Of a stretch of 5,575 nucleotides of DNA, positions 1-5,462 are shown one piece after another. Both the position numbers and the translations under genes were made by a program. The stretch is from contig JALOOE010000219.1 of assembly GCA_025454565.1 (NCBI GenBank), positions 1 to 5,575 on the forward strand, given 5' to 3'. Source of the stretch: Anaerolineae bacterium. Lineage in GTDB: Bacteria > Chloroflexota > Anaerolineae > CG2-30-64-16. The notes under the pieces are model-generated. The model made no database searches and was not told the origin of the DNA. It was given only the letters and a program-made list of their open reading frames with translations. Positions within the stretch are counted from its first letter, which is position 1. Each line of letters starts with the position of its first letter.

Positions 1-191
1 TTGACCGTCCCTGGGTTATTCGGGTGCAATGTGCTCCACTCTGGTGATGCTATACATGAGAGACTGCTCATATATTAGATCGGTTGCGGCGAAATGTCAA
101 ATATGCCACCGGGGGGCGTGTCTACGTCCTGCCCGCCGGCCAGATCGCATCATGCTTGGCAACAGCTTATTTCCATCGCTGCCAGGAGATC
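1..191. other. Non-coding stretch downstream of the regulator
   Basis: I see no convincing gene here. The short open frames on the plus strand lack protein-like composition, and those entering from the right are antisense to the regulator. Two weak structures are present: an AT-rich inverted repeat at 51-76, listed separately, and a GC-rich imperfect pairing between 109-116 and 132-139 (7 of 8 bases). The second could end the leftward regulator transcript, since the minus strand beyond it is moderately T-rich, but there is no clear T run. Confidence 0.5.
51..76. repeat. AT-rich inverted repeat (possible hairpin or operator)
   Basis: Arms ATACATGAG (52-60) and CTCATATAT (67-75) flank the 6-nt spacer AGACTG. 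Eight of nine positions pair. The one mismatch (C against A on the plus strand) becomes a G-U pair in minus-strand RNA, so the hairpin is complete only in the transcript running leftward out of the regulator gene. It could be a 3' end structure of that mRNA or a protein-binding palindrome. The function is unknown. Confidence 0.35.
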
Positions 192-3100
192 TCAGGGTCT
201 CGCCAGCCCCAACTCTAGCATCTCGTTCAGCGATAGGCGATCAGCCCCGACAGGAAGTGCCGACAAAGGGATCCCGAGCTTGTACAGGCGATGGGCGGCT
301 CTGTCGCGGGTCTCCTGGCTGGCAGATGGGTGATCGTTAGTGAATCGGTACAGCTTAACGGCCTCCGAGCGCTTGCCCGCAGCGCACGCCAGATCTGCCA
401 GCCCGGCGATCACATCCACGAGGAGACTCTCTGCATGAATCTCCCGTCCGAGCATGGCTGCCTCACGAAGCGCCTCTTGTGCAGCGGCAAGGTTGTTGCG
501 CGCCACCCGAGTGTGCCCTAGCTGAATGAGCGCCTTGATGATATCCAACCGGTTGCCGGTGATACGCGCCGGGACCAATGCGCGCGTCGCATGCGCCTCA
601 GCCTCCGCCCACTCGCCGGACTGAGCGGCGATCTGACCTAAGGAGAGGGATAGGCTCGCCACGATGTAAGGCCGATCCAGTTCATCCAACACCTTGCGGC
701 ATCGGTCGACGTATGTCATTGCCTCATCGAAACGGCGCTGCGACGCCATCAACGTCGCCAGATGATCATAGACGCCGGTGAGGAGATAGCGGCTGCCCGT
801 TTGCTGCGCGATTTCCAACGCGCATTTCAAGTGGGTCTCTGCTGCGACCAGGTTGCCGCGCAGGAATTCGAGATATCCGGCATTATCAAGTGTCGCACCG
901 ACTCCCCAGTTGTGCCCCGCTTCTTCATAGGCCGTCGCGGCCGCCAGGAACCAGTCTATCGCCTTATCCATCTCACCGAGACCGTAAAGCGCCGCGGCGA
1001 GGTATAGCCGCGCGTGACCGATATCGCGGTGGGGCTGAAACGGTTTCAATAGCTTCAGCGCTTCCTCGGCGTCCTGACGGGCGAGTTCGAAGGCCCCGAT
1101 CCGAAACTGGAACGCAGCGTGTAACGCCAACACGCGTCCGACGCTGCGGGAAGAATCGGGGGTTTTGAGCGTGCAATTGGCGGCCCTGAGCGCTTGCCGC
1201 GCTCGCCCGATCAGATCCAGACATTCTTGGTAGCGCCCCTGAATATCGAAGAAGTAGAGAAAGCTCTCCAGGAACTGCTCCAGGAGCGCCGCATCGGCTC
1301 GCAGCACGCCCCAGTCCCAGGCGGCCTGGATATTATCCGCTTCCGCGATCATCCATGCGAGGACCTGCTTATCCTGTTCCCCGTGGAAGCCCTGCTCGCG
1401 ACTCTGAACCCGCGCGGCAAAGTGGTGAGCGTGACGGCCGCGTGCCTCCTGGTTCACGTGCGGCGGTACTTGGGCAAGTTTCTCACAGGCAAACTGCTGC
1501 ACGAGCGGATGCATGTCATGCCGTCCCTGGCTGTCGACACGTATCAGCGATCCATCGCACAGCGTCTGGAGAGCGGGACATACCGGCCCTGCTACAGCCG
1601 CGGCTGCTTGTCGATCGAAACCGCCGCGAAAGGTGGAAAATCGCATCAGGGCATCCCGCTCGCCCCAATCGAGCAATGACCATGATTGCTCGAAGATAGC
1701 CGCCAGACTGCGGTGGCGTTCGGGGATATCCTGCGCGGTGCTCGCTAGAAACGCCAACCCGCGCACCACCTCTGCGGCAATCTCGTCGGCTGATAGGGCG
1801 CGCGTCCAGGCGGCTGCCAGCTCGATGGCCAACGGCAATCCCTCGACCATCTGACACACGCGCGTCACCGCGTGCACATTGGTCGGGTTCAGGCTGAAAT
1901 CGGGGCGAATACGCCGTGCACGCTGGGCAAAAAGCTGGACGGCGGGGTAGGCCGTTGCTTCTGCGTCATCAGTGGGATACGGCAGTCCGGAAACGTCGTA
2001 CAGCCATTCGGCTGCCAGATTCAAGCGTTCGCGCGATGTGATCAGGATCTTAACCCCAGGCGCCTGTTTGAGGATTGTGCTCAGCAGGCCTAGAGAAGAT
2101 GGCGCGATCAAATGCTCGAAGTTATCCAGAAGGAGAAGAAGCTCTTTGCGACGTAGGGCGTCGATCAACTGTGGCTCGAGCGGGCCTGTGCCCGTGAAAG
2201 CGAACCCTAGACCATCGGCCATCGCGGCTGCGAGATCGTTCGGCCCGGACAGCGTCGCCAGCTCCACCAACCATGCGCCATCCAGGAAAGCCTCGACGTG
2301 GTCACGCGCTGCCTCCAGCGCCAATTGCGTCTTGCCCACACCGCCTGGTCCCACCAAGGTCAACAAACGGCACGTCGGCGCGGCCAAGCGGCGGCGAAGT
2401 GCCGCGAGGTCGGACGTGCGACCGATCAGCTCGGTATCGGGGACAGCAAGATTATGCCGCGGTCTTTGCATGGCGGCCTTGATGTGTTCGTATAGGGCAT
2501 TCGTCTCTGCCGACGGCTCAACTTCCAGTTCCTGCCGCAGCAGGCGGCGACAACGCTTATACTGCGTCAGCGCAGCCGAGCGCTGACCGGTGCGCGCGAG
2601 CGCTAACATGAGTTGGCGGTGCGCCTCCTCTCGCCAAGAGTCGAGCATCAGCAGCCGGGTGGCGTCGCTGATCGCATGGTCATACTGGCCCTCATCCAGG
2701 TGAAGCTGGGTGAGCGTGTGTAGCGCGTGCAACGCCAGCTCCCGGTAACGCGCTCGCTGGGCCAGCATCCATTCCTCGAACGCCGGCGCGTCGCGCACAA
2801 AGAAGCCGGCCAGGAAGTCCCCTCGGTAGAGCGCAGTCGCATCGCGCAACTGCTGAACACGCGTAACGGGGTGAGCGGGAGAGGAGGAGAGCGGGAGAGA
2901 GCGAGTGGGTGCGGATTGGGTTTGCAGGCCGCGCTCAAAGGTAGCCACGTCGAGGAAGAGAGTCGTGCTTGGGTTGATCTCGACCGTCTCGCGGGTGATC
3001 AGGATGTGTGGTTCCAGCAGCTTGCGCAGGTTGGCGATGGCTTGCCGCAGGTTGTTCCTGGCGTCCGTGTCGGGCATTTCGCCCCAGAGGAGCGCGGCCA

Positions 3101-3245
3101 AATCGTCGCGGCGCTGCAGTCCTTTGTTCATCGCCAGATAGGCCAGCAACGCCGGGACCTTCTGCGACATGAAGTCGGCGACGGGTGCTCCGTCTAGCGC
3201 AATCCGCAAACCGCCGAAGAGACGAATTTCAAGCTCATTCGCCAT
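192..3245 (-). CDS. AfsR/SARP-type transcriptional regulator: winged helix, BTAD, NB-ARC-like ATPase, TPR
   Basis: This is a large cytoplasmic transcription factor of the AfsR/STAND type, 1017 aa. Residues about 5-95 form an OmpR-like winged helix. Residues 128-259 are a bacterial transcriptional activation domain (BTAD). An NB-ARC-like ATPase follows, with Walker A GPGGVGKT at 299-306, Walker B LLLLLD ending at D374, the sensor-like ILITSRERL at 400-408, GLPLAIELAAAW at 469-480 and MHPLVQQFA at 588-596. From about 700 to 990 the chain is helical TPR-like repeats, probably the sensing or autoinhibitory part. All nucleotide-binding motifs look intact. In this family nucleotide binding and oligomerisation switch on DNA binding; the signal here is unknown. 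I chose the ATG at 3243-3245 because GGAG (3252-3255) lies 6 nt upstream. A GTG at 3303-3305 would add 20 residues, but it lacks a Shine-Dalgarno and overlaps the predicted -10 box. The gene diverges from the cupin operon and probably controls it. Confidence 0.95.
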   Translation of the reverse strand: MANELEIRLFGGLRIALDGAPVADFMSQKVPALLAYLAMNKGLQRRDDLAALLWGEMPDTDARNNLRQAIANLRKLLEPHILITRETVEINPSTTLFLDVATFERGLQTQSAPTRSLPLSSSPAHPVTRVQQLRDATALYRGDFLAGFFVRDAPAFEEWMLAQRARYRELALHALHTLTQLHLDEGQYDHAISDATRLLMLDSWREEAHRQLMLALARTGQRSAALTQYKRCRRLLRQELEVEPSAETNALYEHIKAAMQRPRHNLAVPDTELIGRTSDLAALRRRLAAPTCRLLTLVGPGGVGKTQLALEAARDHVEAFLDGAWLVELATLSGPNDLAAAMADGLGFAFTGTGPLEPQLIDALRRKELLLLLDNFEHLIAPSSLGLLSTILKQAPGVKILITSRERLNLAAEWLYDVSGLPYPTDDAEATAYPAVQLFAQRARRIRPDFSLNPTNVHAVTRVCQMVEGLPLAIELAAAWTRALSADEIAAEVVRGLAFLASTAQDIPERHRSLAAIFEQSWSLLDWGERDALMRFSTFRGGFDRQAAAAVAGPVCPALQTLCDGSLIRVDSQGRHDMHPLVQQFACEKLAQVPPHVNQEARGRHAHHFAARVQSREQGFHGEQDKQVLAWMIAEADNIQAAWDWGVLRADAALLEQFLESFLYFFDIQGRYQECLDLIGRARQALRAANCTLKTPDSSRSVGRVLALHAAFQFRIGAFELARQDAEEALKLLKPFQPHRDIGHARLYLAAALYGLGEMDKAIDWFLAAATAYEEAGHNWGVGATLDNAGYLEFLRGNLVAAETHLKCALEIAQQTGSRYLLTGVYDHLATLMASQRRFDEAMTYVDRCRKVLDELDRPYIVASLSLSLGQIAAQSGEWAEAEAHATRALVPARITGNRLDIIKALIQLGHTRVARNNLAAAQEALREAAMLGREIHAESLLVDVIAGLADLACAAGKRSEAVKLYRFTNDHPSASQETRDRAAHRLYKLGIPLSALPVGADRLSLNEMLELGLARP
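2873..2899. repeat. Purine-rich direct repeat inside the regulator's interdomain linker
   Basis: GAGCGGGAGAG occurs at 2873-2883 and again at 2889-2899, a 16-bp period, within an almost pure purine tract of the plus strand. It encodes residues about 116-125 of the regulator, a Ser/Pro-rich segment (SLPLSSSPAH) between the winged helix and the BTAD. The period is not a multiple of three, so the two copies encode different residues. It looks like a slippage-prone linker rather than a folded part. Confidence 0.6.
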
Positions 3246-3257
3246 ATCCTGCTCCAG

Positions 3258-3276
3258 CAAACGATCTCCAAACGAT
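3258..3276. promoter_or_regulatory. Probable operator: two CAAACGAT direct repeats with 11-bp pitch
   Basis: CAAACGAT occurs at 3258-3265 and 3269-3276, so equivalent bases are 11 bp apart, about one helical turn. A near copy, CAAACGGT, lies at 3305-3312. SARP/AfsR winged-helix proteins are known to bind tandem short direct repeats with 11-bp spacing, the last repeat lying about 8 bp before the -10 box of the activated promoter. Here the last repeat ends 7 bp before TATGAT (3284-3289). Binding by the adjacent regulator is an inference. On the minus strand the same repeats fall in the regulator's own 5' leader, which would allow autoregulation. Confidence 0.6.
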
Positions 3277-3283
3277 ATCTCGC

Positions 3284-3289
3284 TATGAT
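3284..3289 (+). promoter_or_regulatory. Candidate -10 box of the rightward cupin operon promoter
   Basis: TATGAT differs from the TATAAT consensus at one base. At 17-bp spacing the -35 position (3261-3266, acgatc) does not resemble TTGACA. That fits an activator-dependent promoter in which the CAAACGAT repeats take over the -35 role. Transcription would start near 3296, leaving a leader of about 35 nt before the ATG at 3331. A second -10-like sequence, TATAAC at 3298-3303, is an alternative. Confidence 0.45.
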
Positions 3290-3295
3290 GAGGCA

Positions 3296-3304
3296 AGTAT
3301 AACA
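3296..3304 (-). promoter_or_regulatory. Candidate extended -10 promoter of the regulator gene
   Basis: Read on the minus strand this is TGTTATACT, an extended -10 (TGn followed by TATACT, one mismatch to TATAAT). No good -35 lies 17 bp upstream, as is usual for extended -10 promoters. Transcription would start near 3289, giving a leader of about 44 nt to the ATG at 3245. This supports that start over the upstream GTG. The box overlaps the rightward transcript's start region, so the two promoters probably interfere. Confidence 0.45.
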
Positions 3305-3330
3305 CAAACGGTGACGCAAGGCCGAAACAT

Positions 3331-4068
3331 ATGCTACGCGATTCAGGAAAACACCCATCGCGCTATCACATCTTCGTCCTCAGCCTCTGGAAGGAGGGCG
3401 CGGATTACCCAGGTGACAACATGAAGTGGCGCTTCGGCCTTGAGAACGCGCGCCGAACTGAGCGTAAAGGTTTCAAGAATCTGGAAGATTTGACGGCCTA
3501 TCTAAAGATCTTTACACAAGATGCGCCGGGTGAGACGACCGGCGATCCACCCTCAACTGCTAAAGGAGAGTACACCGTGCCGATGTCAATCAACCGCGCC
3601 AGCACCACGCCTATCGTGCATGCGCCCAACGCCGGCGAAACGCTCACCGCCCTGGGCGTGACCATCACCTATAAATCCGTCGGAGCGCAGACCAACGGTC
3701 AATGGCTGGTCTTGGAATATACCGCACCGCCACAGTTCGCCGGCCCACCGCCGCACTGGCACAAGGTCACGACCGAAATCTTCTACGTCCTTGAGGGCGT
3801 GCTGACGCTGCGCGTCGGCGATGAGACGATCCAGGCCGGGCCGGGCAGCTATGCCTACGTCCCGCCGGGCACGGTGCACGCCTTCTCGAACCAAACGGAC
3901 GCGCCAGCCAGATATCTGTTGGTGGCGTCACCGGCAGGACTTGAGAGCTACTTTGCAGAACTGGCTGAGTTGGTGAAGACCGAGCCGTCGTGGCCGCCCA
4001 AAGATATGGGCAAAGTGATTGCGCTGATGGCGAAGTACGACACGTTCCCACCTCAGGCCAATGCCTGA
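3331..4068 (+). CDS. Cupin-domain protein with an N-terminal extension domain
   Basis: A 245-aa open frame with two parts. Residues about 10-63 (RYHIFVLSLWKEG, WRFGLENARR, GFKNLEDLTAYLKIF) form a compact unit resembling a small stand-alone protein that I recall from Chloroflexota but cannot name. Residues about 85-245 are a single-domain cupin. Both cupin motifs are complete: HWH with E149 and G155 (H142, H144, E149), and G172 through H183 to N187. The three histidines and the glutamate can bind one metal ion. The substrate cannot be told; such proteins include dioxygenases, isomerases and sensory binding proteins. No signal peptide is seen, so it is probably cytoplasmic. The ATG at 3331 has only a weak AAGG (3318-3321) upstream. 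An internal GTG at 3577 has a far better Shine-Dalgarno and would yield the cupin alone (163 aa). It is the first gene of the rightward unit, 24 nt before the DUF3303-like gene. Confidence 0.88.
   Translation: MLRDSGKHPSRYHIFVLSLWKEGADYPGDNMKWRFGLENARRTERKGFKNLEDLTAYLKIFTQDAPGETTGDPPSTAKGEYTVPMSINRASTTPIVHAPNAGETLTALGVTITYKSVGAQTNGQWLVLEYTAPPQFAGPPPHWHKVTTEIFYVLEGVLTLRVGDETIQAGPGSYAYVPPGTVHAFSNQTDAPARYLLVASPAGLESYFAELAELVKTEPSWPPKDMGKVIALMAKYDTFPPQANA
3562..3568 (+). promoter_or_regulatory. Internal Shine-Dalgarno for a cupin-only product (GTG at 3577)
   Basis: AAAGGAG lies 8 nt before the GTG at 3577-3579 and 14 nt before an ATG at 3583-3585. It falls exactly between the extension domain and the cupin. 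It is a much stronger ribosome site than anything before the ATG at 3331. The cupin may therefore be translated mainly on its own from 3577 (163 aa, or 161 aa from the ATG). Either the two domains are a recent in-frame fusion of adjacent genes, or both products are made. Confidence 0.6.
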
Positions 4069-4070
4069 GG
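4051..4070 (+). repeat. Perfect hairpin overlapping the cupin stop codon
   Basis: CCTCAGGC (4051-4058) and GCCTGAGG (4063-4070) pair fully over 8 bp around a CAAT loop. The cupin's TGA (4066-4068) is inside the 3' arm. No T run follows, and the next gene's Shine-Dalgarno begins 12 nt later, so a terminator is unlikely. It may be an intercistronic structure that is opened by ribosomes finishing the cupin, or that protects the mRNA from 3' decay. Confidence 0.5.
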
Positions 4071-4092
4071 CAATATCATACGGAGGTGAACC

Positions 4093-4374
4093 ATGTTGTT
4101 CGTCGCATTCCTCAAAATCAGACCTGACGCACCGCCGATGGCGGAGAGCGTCGCACGCCGGGCGCAGTATCAGCCGCCTGCAGGAACTCGCCTGGTCGCG
4201 GAGTACTGGCTGCAATCCAACGATCCCACGACCATCGTGATTTTGGAGGCTGATAGCGTTCAGCCCTTGATGGCGGTCCGTGCTGCATGGGGCGATGTCT
4301 TCGACATCACATTCGTTCCGGCCATGACGCTGGAAGAAGGCCTGGCCGCGGCGCAGGCTATGGCGACACAATAG
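4093..4374 (+). CDS. Small alpha/beta protein, DUF3303-like
   Basis: A 93-aa protein starting MLFVAFLKIRPDAPP and ending in an Ala-rich helix. The order of segments (beta MLFVAFLK; helix MAESVARRAQYQPP; beta TRLVAEYWL; beta TTIVILEAD; helix QPLMAVRAAWGD; beta FDITFVPAM; helix) suggests a ferredoxin-like dimeric alpha/beta barrel. It resembles the DUF3303 family, whose members likewise open with MLF and carry a ...VILEAD-like strand; that match is from memory. No catalytic residue is evident. The Shine-Dalgarno GGAGGTGA (4082-4089) is strong, with 6 nt from GGAGG to the ATG. The gene sits 24 nt after the cupin stop and is surely co-transcribed with it. Its role is unknown; dimeric alpha/beta barrel proteins often bind small organic ligands or heme. 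Confidence 0.88.
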   Translation: MLFVAFLKIRPDAPPMAESVARRAQYQPPAGTRLVAEYWLQSNDPTTIVILEADSVQPLMAVRAAWGDVFDITFVPAMTLEEGLAAAQAMATQ

Positions 4375-4500
4375 ACTTGGCGCATCGCCCGGAAGAGCTT
4401 CCCATCCTGGCGTGCCGCGGCTGATGTCCAGGAGATAATCACCGAGTTGGAAGCCACAGCCGTGGCTTGATATCGTGATTCGAACGAGGAGGAATCCATC
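4375..4500 (+). other. Intergenic gap with a coding-like in-frame continuation
   Basis: This 126-nt gap precedes the cytochrome. Directly after the TAG of the DUF3303-like gene the same frame stays open for 31 codons to a TGA at 4468-4470. It reads as a plausible amphipathic segment (SWRAAADVQEII, then TELEATAVA) with mostly GC-rich third positions. It may be the remnant of a former C-terminus or of a deleted small gene, or chance. The gap ends with the cytochrome's Shine-Dalgarno GAGGAGGA (4486-4493), 7 nt before its ATG. Confidence 0.35.
4451..4468 (+). repeat. Perfect 7-bp hairpin upstream of the cytochrome gene
   Basis: AAGCCAC (4451-4457) and GTGGCTT (4462-4468) pair fully around an AGCC loop. 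It is followed by GATATCG, not by T residues, so it is unlikely to be a strong terminator. It lies 17 nt before the cytochrome's Shine-Dalgarno, a placement similar to that of the hairpin before the DUF3303-like gene. Confidence 0.45.
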
Positions 4501-5436
4501 ATGATCGCTAATCTACTCGTGCTTTTATTAGTCATCGGCCTGGCCGTTCTGTTCGGCTGGCTCTGTTACCGGGCCATCCGCGCCAAAAGGCTGTGGGTTA
4601 AGATCGTCGGTGGCATCGGCGCGGGACTGCTGACGCTGGTGTTTGTCGCCGTCGCCTTCATGGGCGGTAAAGGGGTCGCGGCTGCTTACTTCCCGGGCGC
4701 CCCGGCCGCGCCGAATCTGACCGTGGCCCGCACCCCGGAACAGATCGCGCGCGGCGAGTATTTGGTCAACCTGTCGTGCATCGGCTGTCACAGTGCAGTC
4801 GGGTCGGACGGCGCGCCCTCTCTGCAGCATCCGCTCAACGGCGGGACAGACATGGCCGCGACCGAGGGCTTTGGCTTCATCGGCGCGATGGTAGCCGAGA
4901 ATCTCACGCCCGGCGGCAAGCTCGCTGGCTACAGCGATGGCGAACTGTTTCGCGCCCTGCGGTACAGCGTGGATCAGCAGGGCCACAACCTCGGCTTCAT
5001 GTCTTTCCTGCCCTACGCCCAGTTGAGCGATCAGGATACGCAGGCGATCATCGCCTACCTGCGCTCCTTGCCGCCGGCGAAGACGGCCGTCGACACGGGC
5101 GATAGGGTGAATTTTGTCGGCGCGTTGATGTTGGGCGCGGGCATGTTCGGTCCTCCACCCGCGCGATCACCAGGCGTAGTGACTGCCCCGCCCGCAGCCA
5201 CAACCGCCGAATACGGCAAGTATGTGGCGACCCGTGCCCAACCCGCGACCGAGCGTCTCGATCTGGACGAAGGAGCAATTCGCACAAGCGATGCGCACCG
5301 GTATACGGCCCAACGGCGTTGCCTTCACCGAGGCCATGCCATGGATGAACGCCGCAAAGATGACCGACAACGACCTGGCCGCGCTGTACGCGTATCTCAA
5401 GGCGCCGGCGCAGTGAGAAACCATCGCTCCGGCTGA
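4501..5436 (+). CDS. Membrane-anchored cytochrome c, second heme domain disrupted by a frameshift
   Basis: The open frame encodes 311 aa. Two membrane helices (about 4-23 and 35-54) flank a basic loop (R24 to K34), placing the rest outside the membrane. The first class I cytochrome c domain is complete: CIGCH at 93-97 binds the heme covalently, NLTPGGKLAGYSDGELFRAL follows, and M167 in GFMSFLPYAQLSD is the likely distal ligand, before a final IIAYLRSLPP helix. A linker with a hydrophobic patch (VNFVGALMLGAGMFG) leads to AEYGKYVAT, which normally opens a second heme domain. After residue about 230 the sequence stops resembling a cytochrome: no second CxxCH exists, and the tail is Arg/Asp-rich and ends inside the downstream hairpin. 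The native ending is in another frame up to 5416. The intact ancestor probably carried two hemes and passed electrons at the membrane surface. This copy is a pseudogene, a one-heme variant or a sequence error. Confidence 0.85.
   Translation: MIANLLVLLLVIGLAVLFGWLCYRAIRAKRLWVKIVGGIGAGLLTLVFVAVAFMGGKGVAAAYFPGAPAAPNLTVARTPEQIARGEYLVNLSCIGCHSAVGSDGAPSLQHPLNGGTDMAATEGFGFIGAMVAENLTPGGKLAGYSDGELFRALRYSVDQQGHNLGFMSFLPYAQLSDQDTQAIIAYLRSLPPAKTAVDTGDRVNFVGALMLGAGMFGPPPARSPGVVTAPPAATTAEYGKYVATRAQPATERLDLDEGAIRTSDAHRYTAQRRCLHRGHAMDERRKDDRQRPGRAVRVSQGAGAVRNHRSG
5231..5416 (+). pseudogene. Out-of-frame remainder of the cytochrome's second heme domain
   Basis: In the frame one base later than the upstream part, this stretch reads PVPNPRPSVSIWTKEQF, AQAMRTGIRPNGVAF, then FTEAMPWMNAAKMTDNDLAALYAYLKAPAQ and a TGA at 5414-5416. 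That is the typical end of a class I cytochrome c domain: a methionine in MPW as likely distal heme ligand, then the DNDLAALYAYLKA helix. The expected CxxCH and the following loop are missing in every frame between 5200 and 5300. So a deletion of unknown length, not a multiple of three, joined VAT to PVPNP near 5230. The native stop lies 11 nt before the terminator hairpin, as expected for the original gene end. Confidence 0.75.
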
Positions 5437-5462
5437 CAGGTCGCGGCGACCTGTCAGCCGGA
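5428..5462. terminator. Perfect 16-bp GC-rich hairpin after the cytochrome gene
   Basis: Arms 5428-5443 and 5447-5462 pair without a mismatch around the triloop CGG; the stem core is CCGGCTGACAGG. It lies just after the native cytochrome stop at 5416, so it probably marks the 3' end of the rightward unit. No T run follows on either strand, so it may act with a termination factor or as a barrier to 3' decay rather than as a classical intrinsic terminator. The disrupted reading frame ends inside it, at 5436. Confidence 0.65.

Noticed and set aside
109..139. GC-rich imperfect stem as a terminator of the regulator gene
   Set aside because: It has one mismatch, a 15-nt loop and no clear T run, too weak to list as a terminator.
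1194..1679. 161-codon open frame on the plus strand inside the regulator
   Set aside because: It is antisense to the TPR and ATPase-to-TPR part of a clearly real gene, its start has no Shine-Dalgarno I could support, and its translation resembles no family I know.
1972..2586. 204-codon open frame on the plus strand opposite the ATPase domain
   Set aside because: It is rich in Arg and Ser, typical of the antisense of GC-rich coding sequence, and lies opposite the Walker A region of the regulator.
3246..3305. Upstream GTG start at 3303-3305 adding 20 residues to the regulator
   Set aside because: It lacks a Shine-Dalgarno, overlaps the predicted -10 box and would place the operator repeats in coding sequence. 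The ATG at 3245 has GGAG at ideal spacing, and the winged helix begins right after it.
5200..5240. Programmed ribosomal frameshift joining the two cytochrome parts
   Set aside because: I see no clear slippery sequence, and even a shift would not supply the missing CxxCH, so a deletion explains the data better.
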